In this document: one piece after another, positions 32,988 through 40,833 of the stretch
How the letters are laid out: each line of letters opens with the position of its first letter
Position numbering within the stretch: the first letter of the stretch is position 1
DNA from: Maricaulis sp.
Lineage (GTDB): Bacteria > Pseudomonadota > Alphaproteobacteria > Caulobacterales > Maricaulaceae
Length of the DNA stretch: 41,030 nucleotides
NCBI GenBank assembly: GCA_002692855.1
Contig: NZMJ01000130.1
Coordinates: forward strand, 1 to 41,030
Direction of reading: 5' to 3'
Made by a program: the position numbers and the translations under genes
Notes under the pieces: model-generated
Told to the model about the DNA's origin: nothing
Seen by the model: the letters and a program-made list of their open reading frames with translations, nothing else
Databases searched by the model: none

Positions 32988-34334
32988 ATGCGCATCCGTC
33001 TTCTTGCCGCCTGTGCGGCACTCGCATTCACCACGCCGGCCATTGCGCAGGACGATTTGCGCACCTCGGTCGCCGAGGATTACTCAGCGAATCTCGAAGC
33101 GCTCTACCGGCACTTTCACGCCAATCCGGAACTGTCTTTCCGCGAGACCGAAACCGCTGCCCGCCTCGCGGAGGAGTTGCGCGCGCTGGGTTATGACGTG
33201 ACCGAAGGTGTCGGGCAGACCGGAATCGTCGCCGTGCTTGAGAATGGTGAAGGACCGACCCTGATGCTGCGGGCTGACATGGACGGCCTGCCGGTCGAGG
33301 AACAGACCGGGCTCGACTACGCCTCGACCATCACCGGCACCGATCTTCGCGGCCAGACCGCCCCCGTGATGCATGCCTGCGCGCACGATACCCACATGAC
33401 GGCACTGGTCGGTGCGGCCCGGCAGATGATGGAGCGCCGCGATACCTGGTCCGGTACGCTTGTCCTGATCGGACAACCGGCAGAGGAAATCGGCCTCGGC
33501 GCGCAGGCCATGCTGGAAGACGGTCTCTATGAGCGTTTCCCCACACCGGATGCGGTCGTTTCCTTCCACACTTTCGCCGGTGTCCCGACGGGGCAGATCC
33601 ATTACGCCCCCGGCTATGCCATGGCGAATGTCGACTCGGTCGATATCGAGGTTCACGGCGTCGGCGGCCACGGCGCCTATCCGCACACCACGAAGGACCC
33701 GGTCTATCTGTCTGCGCAGATCATCATCGCGCTGCAATCGCTGGTCTCACGTGAAGTCTCGCCGCTCGAACCGGCGGTGATCACCGTTGGCGCAATCCAC
33801 GGCGGGACCAAGCACAACATCATTGGTGACACGGTGCACATGCAGCTGACGGTGCGCTCCTATTCCGACACCGTGCGCGAGCACCTTCTGAACGGCATTC
33901 GCCGGGTTGCGCACGCCCAGGCCCAGTCCTACGGCCTGCCGGAAAACCTGTGGCCGGATGTAAGCTGGGAAGAGGAATATACGCCCTCGCTCTACAACGA
34001 TCCGGGACTGGCAGAAGAGGCGGTCGCGGTGCTGCGCGAGACGTTCGGCTCGACGGTCGTGCGCGAAGCCAGCCCTGTTATGGGCGGCGAGGACTTTGCC
34101 CAGTATCATCGCACTGACGAGGAAATCCCGGTTTTCATGTTCTGGGTCGGCGGCACGCCGCAGGAAACACTCGACAGCTATCGTGAACGCGGCGAGACGC
34201 CTCCGTCCAATCACTCCCCCTTCTTTGCGCCGGATGCCGAGGCGTCGATCACGCTGGCAACCGAAGCGATGTCACTGCTTGCGCTCGACTATCTCGCTGC
34301 GCCGGCAGCCGAAACCGGGGAAGACGCCGAGTGA
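32988..34334 (+). CDS. Secreted M20D amidohydrolase
   Basis: A 448-residue zinc amidohydrolase of the M20D subfamily (IAA-amino-acid hydrolase/hippuricase/HmrA type). A clear signal peptide (LLAACAALAFTTPAIA, cleavage after Ala20) sends it to the periplasm. The metal motifs are HACAHDTHMT, QPAEEIGLGAQ and, later, GHGAYPHTTKDP and VMGGEDFAQY, all intact. It should hydrolyse N-acyl amino acids or amide-linked aromatic or vitamin conjugates. GGGAGG precedes ATG 32988. It is translationally coupled to a Rid-family gene and then an avidin-like gene. Confidence 0.92.
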   Translation: MRIRLLAACAALAFTTPAIAQDDLRTSVAEDYSANLEALYRHFHANPELSFRETETAARLAEELRALGYDVTEGVGQTGIVAVLENGEGPTLMLRADMDGLPVEEQTGLDYASTITGTDLRGQTAPVMHACAHDTHMTALVGAARQMMERRDTWSGTLVLIGQPAEEIGLGAQAMLEDGLYERFPTPDAVVSFHTFAGVPTGQIHYAPGYAMANVDSVDIEVHGVGGHGAYPHTTKDPVYLSAQIIIALQSLVSREVSPLEPAVITVGAIHGGTKHNIIGDTVHMQLTVRSYSDTVREHLLNGIRRVAHAQAQSYGLPENLWPDVSWEEEYTPSLYNDPGLAEEAVAVLRETFGSTVVREASPVMGGEDFAQYHRTDEEIPVFMFWVGGTPQETLDSYRERGETPPSNHSPFFAPDAEASITLATEAMSLLALDYLAAPAAETGEDAE

Positions 34335-34732
34335 GCGAGATCCGGCGCGCCTATTCGGGTGCCCCCTGGGAATCCAAGGTCGGCTATTGCCGCGCGGTGC
34401 GGGCCGGTCCCCATGTCTGGGTGACCGGCACGGTCGCGCTGGATGATGCGGGAAACGCGTTTGCCCCCGGCGATGCAGGGGCCCAGGCGGCGCGTTGCTT
34501 CGAGATCATCGCAAAGGCACTCGGGGACGTCGGAGCCGACATCTCTGACGTGGTCCGGACGCGCATGTTCGTGACCGACATCTCGCGCTGGGAGGAAATC
34601 GGCGCAGCGCACGGGGCTGTCTTCCGCGATCATCCCCCTGCGACCACGATGGTGCAGGTGTCATCCTTCATCGGTCCGGAATTCCTGGTTGAAGTCGAAG
34701 CTGACGCTTTTGTCAGCGGGGAGATGGAATGA
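34331..34732 (+). CDS. RidA-family protein lacking the catalytic arginine
   Basis: A 133-residue YjgF/YER057c/UK114-fold protein; the GTG start overlaps the upstream stop (GTGA). The fold is clear from VWVTGTVALDDAGN and VRTRMFVTDISRWEEIG. In RidA a key Arg (E. coli Arg105, in PARSxVE) deaminates enamines; here the segment is PPATTMVQV, with Thr in its place, so classic imine deaminase activity is unlikely. The Glu corresponding to E. coli Glu120 is kept in VEVEADAF. It belongs with the arginine-less Rid subgroups. It has no signal peptide, although its neighbours are exported. Confidence 0.9.
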   Translation: MSEIRRAYSGAPWESKVGYCRAVRAGPHVWVTGTVALDDAGNAFAPGDAGAQAARCFEIIAKALGDVGADISDVVRTRMFVTDISRWEEIGAAHGAVFRDHPPATTMVQVSSFIGPEFLVEVEADAFVSGEME

Positions 34733-35124
34733 GCTTGATCGCTGCGATCCTGGTGCTGGCACAGGCCGGTCACCCCGTAACCGCCGGATCTGCCTGGGAA
34801 AACCAGAGCGGATCGGTGCTGCATATCGACGAGGTGCGCGAGAACGGGCACTTCCACGGCCGCTACGTCAACAATGCCGAGGGCTATCCGTGCAGCGGGG
34901 TGGAATACCGCGTTGTCGGCGACGTCTTCGATCCGCTGATCCAGTTCTCCGTCGTCTGGCGCAGCGAAGAAGAGACCTGTCACTCGGTCACCGGCTGGAC
35001 CGGACAGATCGAAGGCGGGCGGCTGGTCACCGAATGGCGGCTGGTCCGGTGGCGGGACGGCACGGTTTCGGACTTCACGGGCGAAAGCGTGTTTGAACGC
35101 AGGGCAGATGGTCACGCGGAATAG
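34729..35124 (+). CDS. Avidin-family biotin-binding protein, rhizavidin-like
   Basis: A 131-residue protein whose ATG overlaps the Rid stop (ATGA). A short hydrophobic leader (SLIAAILVLAQA, with no basic residues) suggests export. The rest follows the avidin barrel order: AWENQSGSVL (Asn25, Ser29), GRYVNNAEG (Tyr46, Asn48), FSVVW (Trp77), CHSVTGWTGQ (Ser86, Thr88, Trp90) and TEWRL (Trp103), matching streptavidin N23, S27, Y43, S45, W79, S88, T90, W92 and W108. Cys55 and Cys84 match the disulfide of rhizavidin, a dimeric avidin. The position of streptavidin D128 (GHDTF) is Ser120 in GESVF, and there is no counterpart of the intersubunit Trp120. Biotin binding is inferred, not shown. Confidence 0.85.
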   Translation: MSLIAAILVLAQAGHPVTAGSAWENQSGSVLHIDEVRENGHFHGRYVNNAEGYPCSGVEYRVVGDVFDPLIQFSVVWRSEEETCHSVTGWTGQIEGGRLVTEWRLVRWRDGTVSDFTGESVFERRADGHAE

Positions 35125-35181
35125 ACCTGCCAGCGGCGCGAATCACGACTAGGCTGCAACAACCAGCGAGGAGGGCAGGGG

Positions 35182-36339
35182 ATGTTCGGTGAAGGCAGTC
35201 TGATTCCGGCGGACAACAATTTTGCCGTGATGGCCGGATTGTTCGTCATCGCCGCACTGGGATTCCTGGCCGAAAAGACCCGGATCGGTGCGCTGGTGAC
35301 CGGCGCCGTGGTGACGATTCTCCTGGCGATCCTGGCTGCCAACCTGTCGATCATTCCCGGCGATGCGCCGGCCTACAGCTTTGTATTCAGCTATTTCGTC
35401 CCCGTGCTGATCCCGCTCTTCCTGATGAAGGCGGATCTGCGGAAGGTCATTTTCGAGACCGGGCGAATGTCGCTCGCCTTCCTTCTGGCTGCCCTGGCGA
35501 CCGTTGCGGGCGCCATTGTCGCAGTCGGCGTACTCGACTTTGCCGGCCGGGATGCGGAAGTCGCGGGCGTCTTCACCGCGACCTATATCGGCGGATCCGT
35601 GAACTACGCGGCACTTCTCGATGTCACCGGACTGCGCGCGGACGCCAATTTCGTGTCGTCGGCGACAGCAGCAGACAATCTGGCCAGTGCACTCTATCTG
35701 GGGCTTCTGGCCCTGATGCCGGGCTGGCGCTGGTTGTCCAACCGCTTTGCCGACCGGGATCACTCCGAAGGCGAGATCGCCGAGGAAGAGGCCGGGCGCC
35801 CGACCGCAGCGACGCTGACGATCACGATTGCCTTCGCGCTGACAGTGGTCGTGCTGGGCGAGGCCCTGACCAACTGGTTGTCCGCCAATTTCGGGGCATT
35901 CTGGTCCAATTGGCGCTATGCGATCATCACGCTGATCGCGGTCATTCCCGCGACCGCCTTCCCGAAAACGATGGGCAAGCTGCATGGCGGCTACGAGCTG
36001 GGCCTGGGTCTGGCCTTTGTCTTCTTCGCGGCGATCGCCGCCGGTGCCGACATTCCGACCCTGATCGCGACGGCGCCGCTGCTGGGTGCGCTGGTCATCA
36101 TCCTGCTGACGGTTCACGCCGTGGTGTTGCTCGGCCTTGGATCCCTGTTCCGCTTTTCATTGCCCGAGCTGATCACGGCTTCCAATGCCGCGGTGCTGGG
36201 CGCCACCACGGCGCCCGCGCTGGCGGCTGCCAAGGGCTGGAAAAATCTCGTCACACCCGGGATCATCGTCGGTGTATTCGGCTACGCGCTGGGCACGATT
36301 GTCGCCACCGGGGTCTATCAAGTCTGGTCGCTTCTCTAG
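35182..36339 (+). CDS. DUF819-family membrane protein (possible transporter)
   Basis: A 385-residue protein with about ten to eleven TM segments and the DUF819 (YjcL-like) signatures FTATYIGGSVNYAALLD and ASNAAVLGATTAPALAAAKGW, two similar half-motifs that suggest an inverted repeat. DUF819 genes often stand near peptidase or dipeptide-epimerase genes, so substrate uptake of small peptides or amino-acid derivatives is plausible, though unproven. It follows the avidin-like gene by 57 bases with GGAGGG before the ATG and may be the last gene of that operon. Confidence 0.88.
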   Translation: MFGEGSLIPADNNFAVMAGLFVIAALGFLAEKTRIGALVTGAVVTILLAILAANLSIIPGDAPAYSFVFSYFVPVLIPLFLMKADLRKVIFETGRMSLAFLLAALATVAGAIVAVGVLDFAGRDAEVAGVFTATYIGGSVNYAALLDVTGLRADANFVSSATAADNLASALYLGLLALMPGWRWLSNRFADRDHSEGEIAEEEAGRPTAATLTITIAFALTVVVLGEALTNWLSANFGAFWSNWRYAIITLIAVIPATAFPKTMGKLHGGYELGLGLAFVFFAAIAAGADIPTLIATAPLLGALVIILLTVHAVVLLGLGSLFRFSLPELITASNAAVLGATTAPALAAAKGWKNLVTPGIIVGVFGYALGTIVATGVYQVWSLL

Positions 36340-36374
36340 AATTTCGCCCGAAAGGGGAGTTTTTGCGCTAAGTT

Positions 36375-36395
36375 TCCCTTTCCAGAAAAGGGAGG
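36375..36395 (+). promoter_or_regulatory. Hairpin covering the ribosome site of the Cys-rich gene
   Basis: TCCCTTT (36375-36381) and AAAGGGA (36387-36393) form a 7-bp stem with loop CCAGA. The ribosome site AGGGAGG (36389-36395) lies partly in the 3' arm, six bases before ATG 36402. Such a stem could limit translation until it opens. A weaker CCC-GAAA-GGG hairpin with TTTTT sits at about 36346-36364, a possible terminator for DUF819. Confidence 0.4.
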
Positions 36396-36401
36396 CGCAT
36401 C

Positions 36402-36797
36402 ATGTTTCGCATTATCCTGATCCTTATCGCGGTTCTGTCCGTGGCCGGTATCGCCGAGGCGCAGCAGCGCGCGACGCTCATGCGCGCCGAAGTGCAGACT
36501 GACACGCGCTTTAGTGCCGATTTCCAGTCCGCAATGGAGGCGGGTAATTACTCTGCCGCTGCGGCGCTGGTTCGCCAGGGGCGCGCCACCGGGGCAGGGC
36601 GCCAGCAAAGCGCGGCACCGGCCGGATCCGCATCGCTCTCGGTTGCAGCCCAGCCCACTGAACCGGCGGAATACACCTGCAATGGCGGCAATTGCGCGTG
36701 CGCGGGGGCGTCGGACTGCGTGGCCATGGCCCCGATCTGCGAAGACGGCACAATCGGGTGCAATGACTATGGCTGCACCTGCAAGGAAGCCGACTAG
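36402..36797 (+). CDS. Small secreted eight-cysteine protein
   Basis: A 131-residue protein with a signal peptide (IILILIAVLSVAGIAEA, cleavage near AEA-QQ). The mature part has a basic/alanine-rich middle and then a compact C-terminal module of about 40 residues with eight Cys: TCNGGNCACAGASDC, then ICEDGTIGCNDYGC and TC near the end. Even cysteine number and spacing suggest four disulfides in the periplasm or outside. Metal binding (as in small Cys modules) is also possible. I do not recognise a family with certainty. The stop shares CTAG with the convergent symporter gene. Confidence 0.8.
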   Translation: MFRIILILIAVLSVAGIAEAQQRATLMRAEVQTDTRFSADFQSAMEAGNYSAAAALVRQGRATGAGRQQSAAPAGSASLSVAAQPTEPAEYTCNGGNCACAGASDCVAMAPICEDGTIGCNDYGCTCKEAD

Positions 36798-38158
36798 GCG
36801 GGACGCGGGCGGCTGAAGGCGGCGGTCAGACCATAGGCCGCTGCCGCCATCGCGATCGACAGCATGAACGCGCCGGGCAGGGCGAAAACCCATTCCGCCA
36901 GCGTGATCGTGACGAGCCCCGAGAGGATGGCCGCGAAGGCGGACAATTGTCCGCCGAACCGGGTGTAGAGGCCCGCCAGGACGCATACCAGAATGCCGGC
37001 GCTGCCGAAGGACGAGGCGATCTCGACGAGGCCGTAAATGCTCTCGCCGGACAGGGCGATGACGAGCGCGCTGAGCCCTGCCAGGGCGGTAATCGTTCGC
37101 GCCGCGATCAGGCGTTCACGGGCGTCGGAGGCGGGACGCACACGCCGGTAGAGATTCTCCGTCGCGAGACCGGAAATCGCGAGCAGGGCTGAATCGACCG
37201 TCGACAGCACCGCTGAAAAGAGCGCGCCCGCGAAGATCACGAACAGGCCTGCGGGCAGAAGTTCGCGCGCCAGCGTGGGCAGGAAGAGGTCACCCTCTCC
37301 ATGCAAGACGGGAAGGGCAGGCGCCATCAGGCCGAAGGCGAGAGGGATGAATCCGACCGCGAGATAGAGCAGGGCGGCGAGAATGCCGCCCTTGCGGGCC
37401 GTGGCCGGGGATTTTGCGCCGAGAAAGCGGGCGATGGGTTCCTGCGCCACGAGACTGCCCAGGACCGGGATCATCCACACATCGATCCGCTCGATCCAGC
37501 TTTCGCCCGGCGACACAAAGCGCAGCCTTTCCGGGTCGATGGACGCCAGCGCCGCCTGCGGTCCGCCCAGGGTGGTGACCATCACCACGAGCAGAACGAT
37601 CAGGCCGATCAGCAAGATGCCGCCCTGGACCATGTCGGTGACGACATCGCCAAGAAGGCCGCCCAGCAGGGTGTAGAGAATGACGAGAGCCGTTGCGGCG
37701 CACAGCGTCACCGGGACGGACAGTCCCGTCGCGATGGACAGAAGGCTGGCCATCGCCAGCAATTGAGCCGCTGCCCACACCAGCGATGTGGGAATGGCGA
37801 CAATGGCGGCGAGGAACTCGGCCCGGCCGCCAAAACGGTCCCGGAAGAAGTCGGCGAGCGTGACATAGCCGCGCTTGCGGAACTGCGCCGCGATCAGGAG
37901 CGCCGCAAGCAGCAGGGTGAGGGCGTAGCCAAACGGCTCGGCACGGGCGCCGGCGAGGCCTTCTTCAGCGATAGTGGCCGTCGAGCCCAGCACGGTTTCG
38001 CCGCCAAACCACGTGGCGAACACCGACAGTGCGACCGCGAGCACGCCAAGACGGCGCCCGGCGACAAGATAATCCGTGTCGCTGGACGTGCGCCGCGCAG
38101 CCCACCATGAAATACCGATCTGGACCGCGACATAGGCGGCGAGGGCCGCAGCGATCAT
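36794..38158 (-). CDS. Sodium:solute symporter family protein
   Basis: A 454-residue protein with about 12-13 TM segments of the SSS (PutP/SGLT) family. WWAARRTSSDTDYLVAGRRLG is the classic N-terminal loop, SVFATWFGGETVLGSTATIAEEG is the TM2 signature and SAVLSTVDSALLAISG holds the Na-binding segment of TM8. The solute cannot be told; amino acids, sugars or organic acids are possible. The ATG at 38158 overlaps the GFA gene's TGA by one base (TGATG), so the two are coupled. Confidence 0.9.
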   Translation of the reverse strand: MIAAALAAYVAVQIGISWWAARRTSSDTDYLVAGRRLGVLAVALSVFATWFGGETVLGSTATIAEEGLAGARAEPFGYALTLLLAALLIAAQFRKRGYVTLADFFRDRFGGRAEFLAAIVAIPTSLVWAAAQLLAMASLLSIATGLSVPVTLCAATALVILYTLLGGLLGDVVTDMVQGGILLIGLIVLLVVMVTTLGGPQAALASIDPERLRFVSPGESWIERIDVWMIPVLGSLVAQEPIARFLGAKSPATARKGGILAALLYLAVGFIPLAFGLMAPALPVLHGEGDLFLPTLARELLPAGLFVIFAGALFSAVLSTVDSALLAISGLATENLYRRVRPASDARERLIAARTITALAGLSALVIALSGESIYGLVEIASSFGSAGILVCVLAGLYTRFGGQLSAFAAILSGLVTITLAEWVFALPGAFMLSIAMAAAAYGLTAAFSRPRPA

Positions 38159-38529
38159 CAAGCGCTTCCGAGGGTTGAACGGACCCAGGGCAAGGCTTCG
38201 TCCGGAAAGGCTTCGCCTTTGGGCAATAAGCCGGATGCGTCATCGAAACTGCCGATGGTGAGATGGGTTTCACCCGGCCATTTCGCCCCCTGATAGGACA
38301 GCGGCGTGCCGCAATTCGGGCAGAAACTTCGCCCGACGCCCGGCGAACTTTCGACGCGCGCGGGCTTGTTGATCCAGTTCACCTGATCGTCAGTGAAGCC
38401 GACCCAGGTGGAAAAGGCGGCACCGGTATAGCGCCGGCAGGACGCGCAATGACAATGCGCGACGAATTTGGGCTCGCCCACCGTTTCGTAGCGGACTGCG
38501 CCGCACCCGCATCCCCCCTGCCTGTCCAA
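38158..38529 (-). CDS. GFA/CENP-V-like zinc protein
   Basis: A 123-residue glutathione-dependent formaldehyde-activating (GFA) domain protein. Zinc ligands are clear: GCGCGAV, HCHCASCRR and FCPNCGTPL. Despite the name, most members have no proven role with formaldehyde. The start is TTG 38529, supported by GGAGGG seven bases before it; no in-frame ATG exists near. It leads an operon with the symporter. Confidence 0.9.
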   Translation of the reverse strand: MDRQGGCGCGAVRYETVGEPKFVAHCHCASCRRYTGAAFSTWVGFTDDQVNWINKPARVESSPGVGRSFCPNCGTPLSYQGAKWPGETHLTIGSFDDASGLLPKGEAFPDEALPWVRSTLGSA

Positions 38530-38644
38530 GTCCTGCCCTCCAGTTTGAAGAATGACCTCGATTTAATCCGCAGATTTGCATCCGGTCACGCTATTATGGG
38601 CATCAGAAGGGGTAATTCGTCACACCAACACAGGGACACTACCC

Positions 38645-39613
38645 ATGCGACATCTGAAGATTGCTGCGTCCGCGCTTGTTATGGCCGCCGCGTTCATTCC
38701 CGCCAGCTCGGCGCAAAGCTTTGATGCAGGCGCGCTCGACATCCGCAACTTCATCGGCCGGATCGAGATTCGCCCGGCGGAAGGCCCCGTCCTGGTTTCG
38801 GTTGAACGCGGCGCTGGCGATCTCGCGGCTCCGACCGTGTCCGAAGCGGGTGGCCGGGTGACGGTCGATGGTGGTCACGCGATGCGCAACATGAACTGCC
38901 GGTCGCGCAATAACCGGATCCAGGTGCGCCAGGGCAATCGCGGCGATTATCGCCCGCTTGAAGACTACCCGACGCTGGTAATCAGCGCGCCGGCGGCGCT
39001 GGCACTAGACATCGAGCGCGCCCTGTTTGTCGGGACCGCCGGCGACCTCGGTTCTCTCGACCTCGATTTCGATCATTGCGGTTCGTTCGAGGCCGGTGAT
39101 GTCGCGGGCGATGCGACGGTCAATATCGACGGATCGGGTGATGTGACCCTGCGCACGATTGGCGGCCGGGCGATGTTTGAAATCGATGGCTCGGGCGATC
39201 TGGTGACCGATTCAATCGGCGCATCGTCGGAATTCATGATCGACGGTTCCGGCGATATCGTCACGGGCGATATTGCCGGTTCGCTGGCCATAGAGATCGA
39301 CGGCTCGGGCGATATCCGTACCGGCAGCCTTGCCGGCCTGACGATCAATATAGACGGGTCGGGGGACACACGGATCGCGTCGGTTAATGGCGCAGTCGCC
39401 ATCGACATTGACGGTTCGGGCGATGTCCAGATTGGCTCGGGCCGGGCCCAACCCTTCCAGGTCGAGATTTCAGGCTCGGGCGATGTTCGTTTCGATGGCG
39501 AAGCCGTCGACATCCATGTCGACATCGACGGCTCGGGCGACGTCAATGTCGGCCGGACCAGCGGCAGCTATTACTGGCGCGAGCATGGCCGCGTGCGCCA
39601 GCACAACAACTAG
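38645..39613 (+). CDS. Secreted GIN-domain-like protein with IDGSGD repeats
   Basis: A 322-residue exported protein; the signal peptide ends near SSAQ (residue 24). Residues 25-150 form a beta-rich head with Cys85 and Cys145. From 161 to 299 the motif IDGSGD occurs eight times (161, 180, 199, 218, 236, 255, 275 as ISGSGD, and 294), at 18-20-residue spacing. This matches the DUF2807 'head GIN' type of right-handed beta-solenoid, in which GSGD turns stack. Family members are putative surface or envelope proteins of unknown function. I chose ATG 38645 since the signal peptide begins there; upstream codons to 38576 look untranslated. It ends on CTAG shared with rlmB. Confidence 0.87.
   Translation: MRHLKIAASALVMAAAFIPASSAQSFDAGALDIRNFIGRIEIRPAEGPVLVSVERGAGDLAAPTVSEAGGRVTVDGGHAMRNMNCRSRNNRIQVRQGNRGDYRPLEDYPTLVISAPAALALDIERALFVGTAGDLGSLDLDFDHCGSFEAGDVAGDATVNIDGSGDVTLRTIGGRAMFEIDGSGDLVTDSIGASSEFMIDGSGDIVTGDIAGSLAIEIDGSGDIRTGSLAGLTINIDGSGDTRIASVNGAVAIDIDGSGDVQIGSGRAQPFQVEISGSGDVRFDGEAVDIHVDIDGSGDVNVGRTSGSYYWREHGRVRQHNN
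39125..39541 (+). repeat. IDGSGD-coding repeats, about 57-bp period
   Basis: Eight degenerate in-frame units with core ATCGACGG-TCGGGCGA, seven spacings of 54-60 bases. Codon choice varies between units, so they have diverged under protein-level selection rather than being a recent expansion. Confidence 0.85.
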
Positions 39614-40404
39614 GCAGAGGCCTTCGTGATCCGCGCGCGGTGGGCCTCGTACATGGCCACCGCCGCGGCGACCGACACGTTCAGGCTCTCGGCCTTCGCC
39701 GTCATCGGAATGCGCGCGAGGATGTCGCAGCTTTCAGCAACGCGGGGGCGGAGCCCCTTGTCTTCCGATCCCATCACGATCACCAGTCCGGGGCCGCCAT
39801 GCTTGGCGACAATGTCGTGCAGGTCGCCGTCGGCCTCGCCGGCAAGACCCACTGCGAAGCGGCCGGCCTCACGCATCTCCAGAACCGAATCGGCAATGTT
39901 GGTGACCCGGATGACCGGGACGGTTTCGGCTGCGCCGACTGCGGCCTTGGCCACGGCTCCCAGAAGCGGCGGGGACTTGCGGTCCTGCATCACCACGGCG
40001 CGAACGCCGAACGCGGCAGCCGATCGCAGAATGGCGCCCGCATTATGCGGGTCCGTGACCTGGTCGAGGACCAGCACCAGTCCGTGAGTCGGATCGACCA
40101 CCGACCGCAGCGGTTCGCTGACCGGCTCCTCGGTCTGGAGCGCGAATCCCTGATGCACCGCGCCGGGCGGAAGCAGGCGGTCGATTGCCGCAGGATCGGC
40201 GGTTTCATGCTTGAGGTCTTCGGGCAGCTCACGCTCGGCATTTCGGGTGACCACGAGACGCAGTTGCTTGCGGCGCGGATTCGCGATGGCGGCGAGAACC
40301 GCGTGGCGACCCCACAACCAGCCTTCCCCCGGGGTTCCGGAATGGGCTGATTTCCCTTGCGAATAAGGGGTTTTCGGGCGGTTGCGCCGCTCATTTTTCA
40401 TCAT
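39610..40404 (-). CDS. rlmB: 23S rRNA 2'-O-methyltransferase RlmB-like (SpoU family)
   Basis: A 264-residue SPOUT methyltransferase that would methylate the ribose of G2251 in 23S rRNA. Three SpoU motifs are present: DQVTDPHNAGAILRSAAAFG, VIVMGSEDKGLRP and AESLNVSVAAAVAMYE. The N-terminal substrate-binding domain starts at GEGWLWGRHAVLAAI after a basic, low-complexity leader. Two adjacent ATGs (40404, 40401) are possible starts, and a TATAAT overlaps them at 40408-40403, so the real start or promoter is uncertain. No good ribosome site is seen. Confidence 0.92.
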   Translation of the reverse strand: MMKNERRNRPKTPYSQGKSAHSGTPGEGWLWGRHAVLAAIANPRRKQLRLVVTRNAERELPEDLKHETADPAAIDRLLPPGAVHQGFALQTEEPVSEPLRSVVDPTHGLVLVLDQVTDPHNAGAILRSAAAFGVRAVVMQDRKSPPLLGAVAKAAVGAAETVPVIRVTNIADSVLEMREAGRFAVGLAGEADGDLHDIVAKHGGPGLVIVMGSEDKGLRPRVAESCDILARIPMTAKAESLNVSVAAAVAMYEAHRARITKASA

Positions 40405-40545
40405 TATAGTCCGCGCTCCGTTTCAGGACGGTCTTCCGGATATGACGGGTTGCGAACTGCAACGCAATGCGGCGTAACGGCGAGGTTTTGTTGCAAACGG
40501 GTTTTAACCGGGGATATGACCCCCGGATATCGAATGACTTCCCTT

Positions 40546-40631
40546 GGAGGGGTGGTCGAGTGGTTAAAGGCACCAGACTGTAAATCTGGCCGCGAGAGCG
40601 TACGCTGGTTCGAATCCAGCCCCCTCCACCA
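40546..40631 (+). tRNA. tRNA-Tyr (GTA)
   Basis: An 86-nt type II tRNA with a long variable arm. Acceptor GGAGGGG, anticodon stem CCAGA/TCTGG with loop CTGTAAA (anticodon GTA, 40580-40582), and encoded CCA. It is first in the Tyr-Gly-tuf cluster common in bacteria. A possible promoter, TTGCAA (40491) and TATGAC (40515), lies upstream. Confidence 0.97.
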
Positions 40632-40689
40632 GCCTTCCCCCGGATCCGTTGCGGGGTTCGGCTTGGCAAGACACTGCGAAACGCATCAG

Positions 40690-40763
40690 GCGGGTATAGC
40701 TCAATGGTAGAGCAGCAGCCTTCCAAGCTGAATATGCGGGTTCGATTCCCGCTACCCGCTCCA
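40690..40763 (+). tRNA. tRNA-Gly (TCC)
   Basis: A 74-nt cloverleaf: acceptor GCGGGTA/TACCCGC, loop CTTCCAA with anticodon TCC (40722-40724), discriminator T and encoded CCA (40761-40763). It lies 58 bases after tRNA-Tyr and is probably on the same transcript as tuf. Confidence 0.97.
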
Positions 40764-40833
40764 GTCTTCGAATTTTCTCTCCGGATCGTCTGAGGCCTGC
40801 GGCCATTGCGACGCCGCGACCGCGCGGCGGGGC

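Noticed and set aside
39125..39541. Possible CRISPR-like array from the regular ~57-bp spacing
   Set aside because: The units are in-frame, degenerate and code for IDGSGD; there are no identical repeats or unique spacers.
40508..40526. CCGGGG/CCCCGG hairpin before tRNA-Tyr
   Set aside because: Short and overlapping the likely tRNA promoter; not enough to call a terminator or operator.
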